Below, one piece after another: positions 1 through 11,544 of a DNA stretch of 64,000 nt (position 1 is the stretch's first letter; every line of letters begins with the position of its first letter). The notes under the pieces were generated by a model. The model had not been told where the DNA came from and searched no databases. It was given only the letters and a program-made list of their open reading frames with translations. A program made the position numbers and the translations under genes. This DNA comes from Calycina herbarum (Eukaryota; Ascomycota; Leotiomycetes; Helotiales; Pezizellaceae), in NCBI GenBank assembly GCA_001414485.1, contig LLEY01000011.1, positions 186,001 to 250,000 on the forward strand. Direction: 5' to 3'.

Positions 1-3000
1 TTCTTCTAGCAACCCCGCTTTTGTTACTAAGCTGACCCTTGATTCAGCTTTCCTCGAGGCTTTCTCTTCTAACTATAAGATATAGGTAACCCTAGGTTTT
101 AGTAGTAGAACTTCCGAAGTTCCTCTAGGTAATAGTTAAGATTACCTTTTAGCTCCTAAGTGTTTTCTAAGTATAGGTAATCTAACTATTTAATTAAGTA
201 CTTAATCTTACCTCTAATAATTCTATAGTTAAGAATTCTTTCGACTTTATATTTAGTATTTAGATTAACTAGTTGAATTTCTATAAATAGGGCTAGTAGT
301 GCTCCTAGTAGTACTAGTTCGAGTAGGGATATATAGAATACTAGGTAGATGTTTATTATCCTTAGTAGTACTAATTTATAATTTAAAGATCCTCTAACTT
401 GTTTAATTTTAAATAGTCTAAGTTTCTTATAATCTAGTTTATTACTTAGTCTTTTTATATTAATATTCTTTTATACTAAGTAGACTTTATCCCTCTCTTT
501 TAGCGTTAGCTCTTAACTACGTCGTTTGTTATAGTAGTATATATTTCTTTTAGCTATGAATTATAAATCCTTTATAAGTTCCTTATATAGCTTTTTAATT
601 TTTAAGACGTGAATACGAGTAAGCTAGTTATTAATAGTTATAGATAGCGGTTCTTAATATACTAATAATTTATATCTAAAATTAGCGTAGAATAGTATAA
701 TAAGTATTGTTTCTATTACTAAACTGTTATAAGCAAACTATGCTAAGAGTAATAGTTCTACCTAGTTATCTTATTAGTAGTTTATATAATAATAAAGGTA
801 TATTTTAACTACTTAATTTATCTATTTATTTCCTTTATTTGTTTAAGAGTAAAAAGCTATTAAAAGCTTCCTTTTTATACTTAATCGTTTTATAAGAGCG
901 ATCTAAAATTTTAAGGTAAAGAGCTTATCTCTGTCTAAGAGTATCTTTTTAGATAGTCTATATCTTAAGACTACTTCTCTAAGGAATGTAAATACTAATT
1001 CCTTAGCTATACTTAACTCTATATATATTATAAGAATTATATACTTTATAAGTTGTTCTATAATAACTAGGATTATATTATATTTAACTTCTATTATTAG
1101 GTCTTTAGATTTTAGTAGTTTAATAATAAAATCTATAGATATTGATTTCTAAGGTATCTATAGTATTAGAGTAGTATTTATCTATTTATAAGGAGTATAG
1201 TAGGAAGCCTTATTCCTAGTATAGGTATTATATTCTACTATTACTTCCTTAACTATCGTAGATAACCGATTAATATAGTAGTATTATCTTATCCTCTAGA
1301 GGGTTCTATAAATTCCTTAGTAACCGTAAGCGGGTATAGTATAGTATTCCTATACGAACTCCTTCGCGTATAAGCTAGGAACCTATAGTTTCTCTTTTAT
1401 ATACTAATTATAACCTTTATATATATTCTAAATTTTATCTATCTAGATATTGTTTATTACTACTATTTTATATATAGTAGGTACTAAGTCTCTATTCTTA
1501 AGAGTTTTTAAGATTATAATCTTTTTATACTCTTTATCTCTCTTATATCTAGGTTTTTAACTAAGAGTATTAGCTTAAGTATTTAATATTCCTTTTATAT
1601 ATTAAATAATAATATTAAATCCTTCTAATATTTTTAACTATTTAGCTAATTATCTTATTATAAGTTCCTTAGTTATTATAAATATCTTAAGATTCTTATA
1701 GTTAGATAAAACTATAACTAGGTGTTTTACTAATTATAAATAGATTCTCTAGTATTCTAAAGCTAATACTATAGTAAGTAATTCCTTATTAAAAATGTTA
1801 TAGTTTTATTATACTAGGTTAAATATCTTAGAATAATATATAATAGATATAAGTTTTCTTTTATTATTTAGTTATAGGTAAACCATATCTACTACTATGT
1901 CTAAGACGTCTGTTTTAATTATACTAGGCTTATCTATATTAAAATTATATAGAATAGGTTTTTCTATAAACTTTACTTTGATTTTTTAAAAAGCATCCTT
2001 TGTCTATTTATTCTATATAAATTTAATAGCTTTTTTAACTAGTTTTAACATTAGTTTAATAATCTTTATATAGTCTTAAATAAATAGATAGTAAAAGTTT
2101 ATAAATTTAAGAAAGGACTATATATCTTTTATATTCTCTAGTAACTTCTAGTTTAAGACGTCTTAGATCTTTACTAGATCTATTTCTATTTTTCTTAGGC
2201 TAAATACCTATTCTAGGAAAAGGGTTTAAGTTACTCTAAACTTATATTTTAAGAGTTTTAACTAAGAGTTTACTTTTATAAGTTATTATAAAACTTCTTT
2301 AATATATTCCTTATATTCTTCTTCTTTTTCTAAGAAGATTAATATATTATCTAGGTAATAGATTACTATTACTCTTAGAAGATCTCTTAAAATATTATTA
2401 TTTTATCTTTAATATATAGCTAATATATTATAAAGTCTAAATAGTATAACTATATATTCGTAAAGGCCTAATAGTAAGGTAAATACTGTCTTCTATTCGT
2501 CTCTAACTTTTATTTATATAAGTCTATAGACGTTTTGTTAATCTAGTTTTATAAATCGTACTACCTTGTCTAACTTATCCTATAAGTATTAGCTAGGTAG
2601 TAGTAGATAAGCGTCTTTAACTATAGTATGATTTACTTCTTAGTAATTAATATATACTCTTTTATCTAGATTGTCTTTCTTTTTAATAATAAGTATATTT
2701 AAGGTAATTAGTAACTTAGATCTTCTAATATATCTCTTTTTAATACTTTCTTTTATATAACTTTCTATTCTCTATAAGCTTTTTTAGTTATATAACCGAA
2801 GTTTCTACTTCGAGAGATAATAACTCTTTTTTAGTTTAATCTTATAATTCTATAAGCGATGTTCTAGTAAGGCTTATAAGTCTTCTAGGTTCTTAAACAA
2901 AGCTTTAAATTCTCTATACTATATAGGTATTTTATTATTAGCTGTCTTACTAACTTATAGAGGACCCTAGATAAGGTGTTCTAGTGTCTTAGAAGAGGTA

Positions 3001-5743
3001 GCGCTAACCTTATTCTAGTCTTGAAGTTATAATTATAAGCTTATATAATTATATTAACTAAAGGTTATTATTTAAGCTTTCTAATTAATATTTAGATTAT
3101 ATTTCTTAATCTATAGTATACTAAGTATTGCTTCCTTACTTCCTATTTTAATAATATTAAATTATATATCTAAGTAGTATCCTTTAATAGTAATATTTAT
3201 TAGAATAGTTTACTAGTTGATAATTCTATCCTAGTATATAACGTCTATCCTATTAACTACTCTTAAGCGGTATAGTCTTATATCTTTAATTAGGACGTTT
3301 AGCTTCTTCTAAGCTATTAGAGAAAGGAAATTGCTTATTACTCTTAAATTAATTAAGACTTAGAGTTCCTTTCCTCTTATCTTTGCTATTATTATAAGTT
3401 GATTTTCTCTAGAGATAGTATTTAATTCTCTAATTATTAGTTAGTAGAGTTTTCTTTATACTAACTCTATTTCTTAATCTATATTATATTTGTTTATCTC
3501 TTAGAATATTATACTAAATAATTTTCTACTCCTTAGTTCTTAAAATATTACCTTAACTTTTCTAATTAAAGTAACTATAATATACTAGTCTCCTATTTCT
3601 AGTATAGCTTCCTTACTATTAGATAGTATACTTAAAAAACTAGGTTTAGAGCGTCTTATAAAGTCGTTAGAACCCTGCTATTACTATAAGCTGGTTTCTT
3701 CTTATATATCTACGACTATCTAAATATCTTCTATCTTAGGTGTGCTAGATAGCTTGCTAGATACTGCTTATTTTAGTTTAGGTTCTTTAAATTTAATAGT
3801 TTCTCTTCTAGTAATAAGGCTTATTACTGTTATTCTGTCTTATTTATTCTAAACTATTTTATAAGTAGTTAAAATAGTAGAGTTAATTCTTTAAGTAGAA
3901 TATAAGCTTTAGAAATTAGGTTTTTAGTTTTCTATATATATCTATCTATTCCTTCTATTAAAGGTTTTAATAAATACCTATGTTTTGTCTTATTTAGACT
4001 TATATATTCCTAGATTTACTTTTAATAAGTTAGATATTGATTCTAATAACTCTAACGAACTTATTAATAGTAGTAATTTATATTCTACCTAAAGAGGTGA
4101 TTTATAATCTATTTCTAACTATATATTATAATATTCTTTAAGTAATAGATCTCTATTATTATTAGTAACCTATACTTTACTAACTTATAACTTAATTCCT
4201 TTGCTTAGTTATAAGTATATAGTACCTGTTATTATATCTATAGTGTCTATTTCAATTTATATACTATAACCTCTAGCCTTAAGTTCTTTATCTATAAGTT
4301 TGATTTTTTCTAGTAAAGCTACTTCTTTTTAGATAGTAGTATTAGCTTGTTTCCTTTTAGAGTCTTTCTTCTTACTATACTTATTTACTTTATAGCTGGG
4401 AAGACTATAGTTATAATATAAGTTCTACTCACGTCGACGATTTCGCTCTTTCTAGAATAGTCCTCTCTTTTAGGAGTTTTCTTTCTTAGATTCCTTCTTT
4501 AGAACCTATGATTTCCTAGTAGTATTAATTTTTATAAGGTCTCTATAATCTTTTTATCTACCTTTTCTATATTAGTAACTATAACTTCCTTTCTTTTCTA
4601 GATTTCTTTTATAAATATAGTTATTAATCCTAATTATATTATTTATTAATTTATTTAATATATCTAGAAAATCCTCTTATATAAGTTTATCTTTTATATT
4701 ATCTTTAAGTCTATAATAGAATTATTCTTATAATACTTTATTATTCTATCTTATCTATATAAAGTACTATTAAAATTATAAGGTATATTTAGTAGCTAAC
4801 CCTTTTTGTCTAAGTATATATAAAGCTTTAACTACCTTCTTTTTTATATTAACATTTTTGAAAGCCTAGTTAATTCTATTCCTAAACCCTTGAATATTTC
4901 TAAATAAATCCCTCGTCTTCTTAGACATTTAAAGAGAGACTTTTCCTTTAGCTGTTTTATTTACCTAGTAATCCTTTAGTATAGTTCTAACTAGTTATAA
5001 GCTATCTCTTTAAGATAGGTAGATAACTATATAACCTAGTTAGTTTTATTTCTAAACTAAGTATAATAAAAGTTTAAGTAGAGAGAAGCTTTTATTAAGA
5101 ACTTAGCTAGTTTCTTAAGTAAGCTATTAAATAGCTTTAGAAGAGGAAGTTTTACTTCCTCTTAAAGAGTAGTAACTAGTGTAACTAGGGGGTCTACAGC
5201 TGGCTTTAGTAGAGTAGTTCTCGGAGTAGAAGAGGTTACTAACATAGTAGTAATCTTACTTCTAAGTAAGTACTTAAAGTATAATAAAACTTAAATAAAC
5301 TAAACAAAGATAACTAAGTCTTAAAGGTTAGTATATAGTAAGAAGTAGGAATATACTAGGTTGTTTACTTAGAAGTAAACTTGTTACTTATATTAAAGAT
5401 ATTAAATAAGATAATAAGATTAATAACTAAAGTTAAGTACAAAGCTCCTATCTAATAGTAGACGTGCTAGTCTTATATAGAACCTTCGTTTCTTAAGTAC
5501 GTCGCTTATATCGCTCGCGTCGCTTACGTCGCTTACGATTAAGGCGATCAGAGCGATATAGGCGATCATATTACATAACTCTACGTAACTTCTAACATTA
5601 CTATAATAGTAAGATCCTGAAATCTCTAATATCCTTCTGTATTACTGATTTCCTCCTATGTTACTTTCCTTTCCCGGATATTATACCTTGTCCTATTAGA
5701 ACGCCGTCTGGACTACTTACTACGTATACTGTGATTCGTAACA
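1..5743 (-). mobile_element. Ty3/gypsy chromovirus, family A, partial copy (A-prime), RIP-degraded
   Basis: This is the reverse complement of the family A element at 28895-36154 and runs off the left edge; the 3' LTR and the region after pol are outside the window. Reading leftward, I see the 5' LTR (5280-5743), a Gag with a degraded zinc knuckle near 4410-4445, a protease region near 3350-3450, reverse transcriptase with its YLDD-equivalent near 2340-2370, integrase around 700-1500, and a chromodomain-like tail near 90-300. All frames are full of TAG/TAA stops where CAG, CAA or TGG would be expected, and ATG is almost absent, which is the result expected from C-to-T change at CpA on both strands. 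No functional protein can be made. It lies inside a pogo/Fot element (P3c); the TSD candidate on the right is CGTAG at 5744-5748, but its partner is off the window. Confidence 0.85.
5280..5743 (-). repeat. 5' LTR of the A-prime chromovirus (464 bp)
   Basis: It aligns with the 433-434 bp LTRs at 28895-29327, 35722-36154 and 27762-28195. On the minus strand it starts TGTTACGAATCAC and ends in a RIP-altered TTATA in place of TTACA. It is about 30 bp longer than the other copies. Confidence 0.85.
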
Positions 5744-5748
5744 CGTAG

Positions 5749-6608
5749 CTATTCTAGGCCTGTCTTATTATTAGTCTATCTATTACTTATAGGTTTAATA
5801 ACTCAGTTATATAAGAGGCCGCTCTTAGTATACTAATTTATAAGATAATTCTTCTCTTAAACTACTAAAAACAGAGGTACGTCTCGACTCTCGCTATTAA
5901 TATAAGTAATTATTATAGCCTATTCCCGATTACTAGGCTAAACTGTCTTACCTCTACTACGTCGATCAGCGTAAGTTATAACTATTACTAGGTAGATAAT
6001 TCCTATTATAAACCCTGTCTTATCAAAGTTATAAAAGTCGTAGTCTAAAACACTATATTTTACTCTTATATTCTCTATAAGTCGAAACCACGTACTAATA
6101 AGCTCTAGATCTTCGTATAAAGCTCTTTAAAAGTTATAAACGCGATTAAAACACGTCTTTAATTCTAGTCAACGTTATACGAATCGATATACCTAGAGCT
6201 TGCTGACGCGTTTTCCTCTCTACGATTCGAGAATATAATTCGCTATATCTTCTATACTAGCTAGTCGAGGCGCAAATCCTCTTATATCTAGATTAAGTAT
6301 ATATTAAACAAGTGTCTCCTCTTCTAAGTCGTTTAATTTATAATAATTAGGTTTAGTTTCGAGGCAATAGGTTCAGCTAGCTATTCTATATTAAAGTGTT
6401 ATTTTAGAGACTTTGTAGATTTTTATAGTAGAGCGGTGACTAAGTTTTTTAGATATTCGAATAGCCTCGATAGCTAGGATAATTCGTGCTTCTTAGGTTT
6501 GGATTTCTATAGTTAGTTATTAAGAAAACGCGTATTAAAGTTAGTAGGTAGTAAAGTAGAGGAAAGTACGCTACTTAGTAATATACGCTACTCGGTGATA
6601 AACCACGT
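5749..6608 (-). mobile_element. pogo/Fot-type DNA transposon, family P3, partial copy P3c
   Basis: The 5' terminal inverted repeat lies at the right, about 6566-6608, followed by the TA target dinucleotide at 6609-6610. Read on the minus strand the tip is ACGTGGTTT, then two 17-bp units (ATCACCGAGTAGCGTAT, ATTACTAAGTAGCGTAC). A decayed transposase start and the first half of the transposase can be followed on the minus strand. It is cut at 5743 by the A-prime chromovirus, so the rest lies beyond the left edge. The related P3 copy at 52079-57708 gives a full length of about 1.86 kb. Confidence 0.75.
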
Positions 6609-6619
6609 TATTCTCTTTT

Positions 6620-6885
6620 ATATTATATTAATATCTTTTAATAAATAGCTTTTATTATTAAATACTTATATAATAGTAGTTAATATTATAAATAGTTTAT
6701 TTTAAATAGCTTTTATTTCTAATTTAAAATATTCTTTATTAAATAACTAGTTTTAGAAGATATTTCTTATTAAATAGCTTTTATTTTTTTTATTTTTAAT
6801 TAATAGCTTTTATTACTAGATAATTAGTAACTACTATTATAAGATATTCTTTATTAAATAGCTTTTATTATTAAATATTATCGAA
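6620..6885. repeat. degenerate AT-rich tandem repeat
   Basis: The core AATAGCTTTTATT recurs about five times with irregular spacing and TTATTAAATA-like spacers. It sits between the end of P3c and a pseudogene. No coding content was seen. Confidence 0.6.
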
Positions 6886-6892
6886 ATCAGTT

Positions 6893-7651
6893 TCAGTTAA
6901 GTTCTCCTCTTGAATCTTCGCTGCATATGAGACCTCGCTTCGCAAAGTCACGGCGCTTTTCCATAGAACCTCAGACTCTTCCTTCTTTCCTTGCTTTGCC
7001 ATGATTGATGCTTCAAGAAAAGCGCTCGAGCAATTTCAGGTCGATAATAAGACTTCTCAACGTTCCAAATACTGAGTGACCCGTCCAACAAGCTGCTACA
7101 CACAAAAGTTAACTCTCGCTGATCGAGATTCACGGTATTCAATTGGAACCTACCGCGCTTCCTCATATTCTTCAGCTCGAACTTTATACCGTGCGATGAC
7201 ATATCCTAAGTCAGCCGTGCGGTGATGCTCTCTTCCAAGAGAGACTTTGTACTGTTCAAATGCCATTTTATGATATTTCTTACTCTTTTCAAGCTGTCCA
7301 CGAGAAAGTTAAACGTTACCAAGCGCATAGAGATAGGCTCCTGTCCTGTTATATTATCAGGAAAACGGTACAAGGCAATTGGAGAGAAAATATGAAGTAG
7401 TTGACGAACTTATATGATGACATATCATTGTCGCCATATTTCTTGTCACGGAAATCTAGGCCTTCCTGCAAAACACTCTCAGCATCGGTCAGCCTTTCCT
7501 GAAGCCAGAGACATAGGCCAAGATTCAGCGTCTGACTAGACATTAGCTCTCGCTTCTCCCCAACGATTTTCTCCAATATATGTAAAGCTGTTCTCAATTC
7601 AGCCTCGGCTGCTTGGTACTGTTCTTTCATCATATAGCCAATGGCAACCAT
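6893..7651 (-). pseudogene. tetratricopeptide-repeat protein, C-terminal fragment, decayed
   Basis: Minus-strand exon 7651 to about 7410 reads through one or two TPR-type helical hairpins: YQAAEAELRTALHILEKIVG, then LNLGLCLWLQERLTDAESVL. An intron with GT...AACAG (donor GTTCGT) brings in TGAYLYALGNV. The frame then carries on with recognisable TPR text (LEKSKKYHKMAFEQYKVSLG, FLEASIMAKQGKKEESEVLW) but is broken by stops after GNV, EEAR, NFCV, YLER and LLST. Several of these sit where Gln or Trp would be expected, so RIP-type change is likely. The family resembles the TPR tails of fungal NACHT/NB-ARC-like or kinesin-light-chain-like proteins, where TPRs act as protein-binding scaffolds. The upstream part is missing because a Tc1/mariner element starts six bases beyond the last readable codon. 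I am confident of TPR, not of the parent gene. Confidence 0.7.
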
Positions 7652-7656
7652 GCACC

Positions 7657-9118
7657 AGGGGGTGTCAGAAATCGTGAGACAGCACGGACCACCAAAATAA
7701 GGAGGGAAAGTACTAAATTACATTTTACTACTACAAAGCACTCTTAATTAGCTTTCTACCTATTCGTGCTAATAGCTTACATCTCCTAGGCATATCTGAT
7801 ATCCTTCTTCTAACTTGCTTAAGTGTAATCTTACTCCACTCCTCTTATAAAGCCTTCTTTAACTCCGGAATACTACTAATATTCCTCCGGCGAACCCTTT
7901 GCTTTATAATGTTCTAAAGTAACTCCTGAGGATTACAATCCGGAGAGTTAGGAGGGTGGATTATATTAGTAATCCAGTTCTCGTCCTTAATCTTCCTTAT
8001 AAGTCCATCTTTCCGTATACCGTAAGAGGGGTCCCCGTCCTCTTGAAATAGCCATCCTACATAGAACCCTTCTTTTTTAATCCGTAATCCCTGAATTGCC
8101 TTAACATATATAGGTAGAAGGCGCTCGTGATAGTACTTCTAGGTCATTGCATTGCCCTTAGGACGTAGCTCTTTAAGATGACCGATATCTGCTTCCTACT
8201 CTAATAAGCGAAGATAGAACTCGTTTTCTAGCTCGTTCTTCTTCCTAGTAGGCTTATAAGGCCTTTTAAGTTGAATAACATCATCATTTTCATCGTTATA
8301 GAACTCAAGCTCCTCTACCTTCCCGTACTAGTTACACTATCCTACTATATGTATACGAACCCCCTGCTTTGCCCCCCCTCTCTTATATATTCTCGGGATC
8401 GTATCTTATACCTTCTTCTCGTAGGTAGCGCTCTTATATAAATGAAGTTGGGTCAACGTGAGCTTCGTTGGAGAAGATAACTTATATCTAATATCGTAAG
8501 TCCTTATGCTGCCATTTCTTACTATAAGCAGTTCGTTTTTTAAGGTTCTGATCCGACATCTTCTTCTTAACCTATACTGCCTTATATCTGCGAGCGTTAC
8601 GAGTATATCTAAGGAGTGTACGTTATATAGTTCGGGTAGAGCAGTTAATATAATAATACTCTAGCATAGCGCCATATAACAGGTTGCGAACAGGATTTTC
8701 AGAGGGCGTTACAAGCATTTTTGCAGTAGGTTTGCCTACTTTTACGCGTCTACCTAGGATAGAGGATCTTTTGCAAGTTCGCCGATATACTAGGGAGCCG
8801 ATTTGAGTACGTTCGCGGAGCCATCGTAAGGCAGTAGATTTATCGACATTCTTAGATCGTGCAATGGCGCGCATAGACTCATTATCGTGACGGCTATCGT
8901 ACGCCTCGTAAAATCGGGTTTTTTTAGTAGTAGTGCTTTCGCCATAAATAAAGGGCCTCGGAGGGGTCTGGGGAGCCTCTGGACGGTCGGTATTTCGAGT
9001 ACTAGGTGCCATTGTATAGAGATTAAAGGTTTATTTACTATGACAAGGGTTTATGGTGTTGTGCGCTATGACCACCCTCTAATTTCGCTAAACTGTCTCA
9101 CGATTTCTGACACCCCCT
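7657..9118 (-). mobile_element. Tc1/mariner DNA transposon with 26-bp perfect terminal inverted repeats
   Basis: The left end has AGGGGGTGTCAGAAATCG, continuing TGAGACAG; the right end (up to 9118) is its exact reverse complement. Total length 1462 bp fits a Tc1/mariner element. The flanking dinucleotides are CA (7656-7657) and TA (9118-9119), so one copy of the expected TA target may have changed, or the exact border is uncertain by a base. One transposase gene is on the minus strand (separate entry). Base composition is closer to the gene islands than the surrounding RIP-burned repeats, but RIP-like stops are present. Confidence 0.85.
7740..9012 (-). pseudogene. Tc1/mariner transposase, inactivated
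   Basis: The start at 9012 gives 129 open residues that include a helix-turn-helix segment (SMRAIARSKNVDKSTALRWL). After the first stop the same frame goes on with short stops into the DDE catalytic domain. Landmarks are FSNEAHVDPTSF (families usually have FTDEAHVD here, so the first catalytic Asp reads Asn), WLFQEDGDPSYG with the second Asp, and HPPNSPDCNPQE near the third acidic position. The stops mostly replace Trp or Gln and the Asp-to-Asn change is G-to-A, all consistent with RIP. The element could move only if a related active transposase acts on its intact terminal repeats. Confidence 0.8.
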
Positions 9119-9439
9119 AGTGATATATTATATGCGATCTTTCAAACACTTTCTAAACTTTATTCAAAGAGTCTATTTAATCCAAATAGATTTAAAACGA
9201 TATAAGCAAGTAGCTAAACTTACTACGTGAGAAGGTTAGCCCTCCATTCCTTTCAAGTATTCCGGAGTTTGTTTAAAAACCCTACTTAGCCCAACTGCTC
9301 TCGAACAATATAATTTAACTGCTTAACCTGTCAGAATCACATTAATTTGGTGACCGCGAAGATATTACTGGGACGCGGTTGAGGTAAATGAGGGAACGGA
9401 AGTTGGAGAAATTGAGAACATCACGGGGAGTAAGTTGAA
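9119..9439. other. stretch without a gene
   Basis: I see no convincing reading frame. The minus strand has fragmentary coding-like text, which could be remains of the TPR gene upstream of the Tc1/mariner insertion, but stops are too frequent to support a call. Confidence 0.4.
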
Positions 9440-10760
9440 ACTATGGTTCTAATGGACTTGATCCTCAACACTTGCGGTAAGACTTGCTCGCAGCCACCTT
9501 GTAATTTCGAGGGGGAGGGAAGGAAAAGAACCACTCAGAGTTAAATTTTTAAAACTTGATAGCTCCAACAGTCGCCCAGTCAACTCCCCCGCCTTCCCAT
9601 CCACGAAATCATCATACCCATTAGGAAACTTGCACAACATCTCGTGCATTTGGTTCTTGCATATACTTCCAATCAGCAAAGCCACCTCCAGTCTTGAATT
9701 ATTTTCTAAACTCACTTTTCCACAAGGGCGCCCTGTTGGGGGTCCACAACAGCCGTAATAAGGTCCGCTCGCCTAATTATAAGATTAAGAAACTGTTTTG
9801 GAAGAAATGCGAGGTAGAATTTTTGACTTACAACACATACAGTTTATGCCGATCGTAAAAGTCCTCTTGTGGCTCGGAGGCACCGATTTCGTTCTTATAC
9901 AAGTCTATAAAATACATATCTGAGGCATATCTTGGACTCCCCATGCACTGGAGATCTACTGATGGGGATGTAAGTTTCCAAACCTAAATATAATTTGTAA
10001 ACCACAAAATGGACGACTGTCTTACCTTCATTATGCCCATAAAAACACACAGCATCGAAGAGGATGGGCTCATTAGTGTCGAAATCAACCCCCACATTAC
10101 CATCCCACAAATCCCCATGGCATAACACCGGTCTAATCCTCCTCCCACCACTCTGCAAAGGCCTTAAAAGCCTCCCAATAACCCTTCTACAAAACTCCTC
10201 ACCGAGCACTTGTAACTCCCTATTCTCCCCATACACCTTGTGGACTTGCACCAAATCAGCTCGCCACTGGCGAGAAAAAAATGTCTCCCAGTTATCTATC
10301 CATTCATTGAGCATAGGTGGTGGTCCAAAGAATGTAGTGATATGAAACCCAAATTTTCCCGGGGGGGGGGGGGGGGGGGGGGAACGAATGTTTGATGTAG
10401 TCTCCTAAGAACCCCAAGAAGAGGTCCGACTGGAGGAGTTTCAGCGCGAAGGTTGCGAAATCTTGCCATAAAAAAGGACCTTGTTTTATTTTTGTTCAAG
10501 GGGCCCCAGGCAAGTGGCGTGACGACACTATCGGGTATATAAGTAACTAAGGCTTTTGCTCCTTCGTATCCAGCTTCCGCCATTCCGAACCATTCTTCTC
10601 GTTTGATGAGCTGGAGGTGATCAGTCCTTGTGTATCTTAGGCCAGAAGGATTGCGATAAATATCAAACACATACTTTGACGAATAATTGCTGCTCTTCCT
10701 CTGAGCCGTCTATTCGTACAACTACCCGTAAACCAATCGACCATGTCAGCTCCAAGATAT
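9440..10760 (-). pseudogene. fructosamine/ketosamine-3-kinase-like protein, frameshifted
   Basis: Fructosamine-3-kinase family members phosphorylate protein-bound ketosamines (deglycation repair). Readable pieces, in order: RVVVRIDGSEEEQQLFVK (about 10740-10670), an intron (donor GTATGT, acceptor likely CTCCAG), REEWFGMAEAGYEGAKAL, VVTPLAWG and the start of the LHQ helix. There is then a run of 22 C on this strand, and in another frame GKFGFHITTFFGPPP, NWETFFSRQW and the catalytic loop PVLCHGDLWDGNVG with FDAVCFYGHNE. After an intron (donor GTAAGA), SDMYFIDLYKNEIGASEPQE follows, then a second intron and a C-terminal exon near 9570-9720. The catalytic HGDLWDGN loop is intact. The homopolymer leaves upstream and downstream pieces out of frame, and the N-terminal start is lost: an in-frame stop lies just upstream and no ATG was found. 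Either a pseudogene or a gene whose run length is misread. Confidence 0.75.
10361..10382. repeat. 22-base G homopolymer inside the kinase-like gene
   Basis: An uninterrupted G run, read as poly-C (poly-Pro) on the coding strand. Its length is not the one needed to join the two halves of the kinase-like frame. Such runs are prone to slippage and to sequencing error. Confidence 0.9.
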
Positions 10761-11544
10761 TATTTATTTAACTGGGTTTAGTACCCTCATTTTACCGTGG
10801 TGTCTGACAGAAATGACTTTGCTGTTTGGGAGTAGTGCTAGGAAAGCGCGTTTTCGTCAGTGAGGTCCATCTGTGGGAGGGTGCCACTTACCTACCACAA
10901 CAGCCCTGTCCAGAATCTCGTAGTTCATAACGAAAGTCGATGATTTGCACTAGATGTGGAAGGTCTAACCAGCATGTAAAATCGTATGTTGCACAGGGTA
11001 TTTTTTTGGGAGAGCTTGCTGGTTTGAATCGCTGATATCTAGCATGCCCAGAATCCTTTGTTCCTTTCAAGACCAATCACAAGAGCCCAACTCACCCCAC
11101 TCACCTCCCACCCCCCATTCACCAAGAAACAACTCCCATCAATCATAAGATTGTAGTTGATTCAAAGTAGGACGTGGGTGGCTGATTGTCGGCTTACCCG
11201 CAGCTTGTCCGTGGCTTACCCAGGCCCAACAAAAAGAACATCACCAAAGCCATCAGAATAATCAACTCCCACTCAAAGCAAGAATAATCATTCCTATTCC
11301 TATAAGAAAAAGTAAATATTAAAACGAAAAGAAAGAAACACCTATAACTACACACACTACTACCAACAAAAAACGACGGTCTGGTTCCCAACCCTATTAC
11401 CCTAGCGCTATACACATCCCCTCTCCCCCAAAAAAGATATATATTCAGGTTCCAGGTAACTTTTCCTATCTACAAAAATCCAATCTCCTTTGTTTCTCGC
11501 TTTCTCATGCCGACACCCTAGAAAATCTCTTCAACTTGCTTCTA
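10761..11544. other. stretch without a recognised gene
   Basis: Several short open frames occur on the minus strand (62 and 73 codons at 10888-11076 and 11194-11415), but none has a recognisable domain, signal or clear exon structure. Composition is ordinary up to about 11500, where AT-rich repeat DNA begins. Confidence 0.4.
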
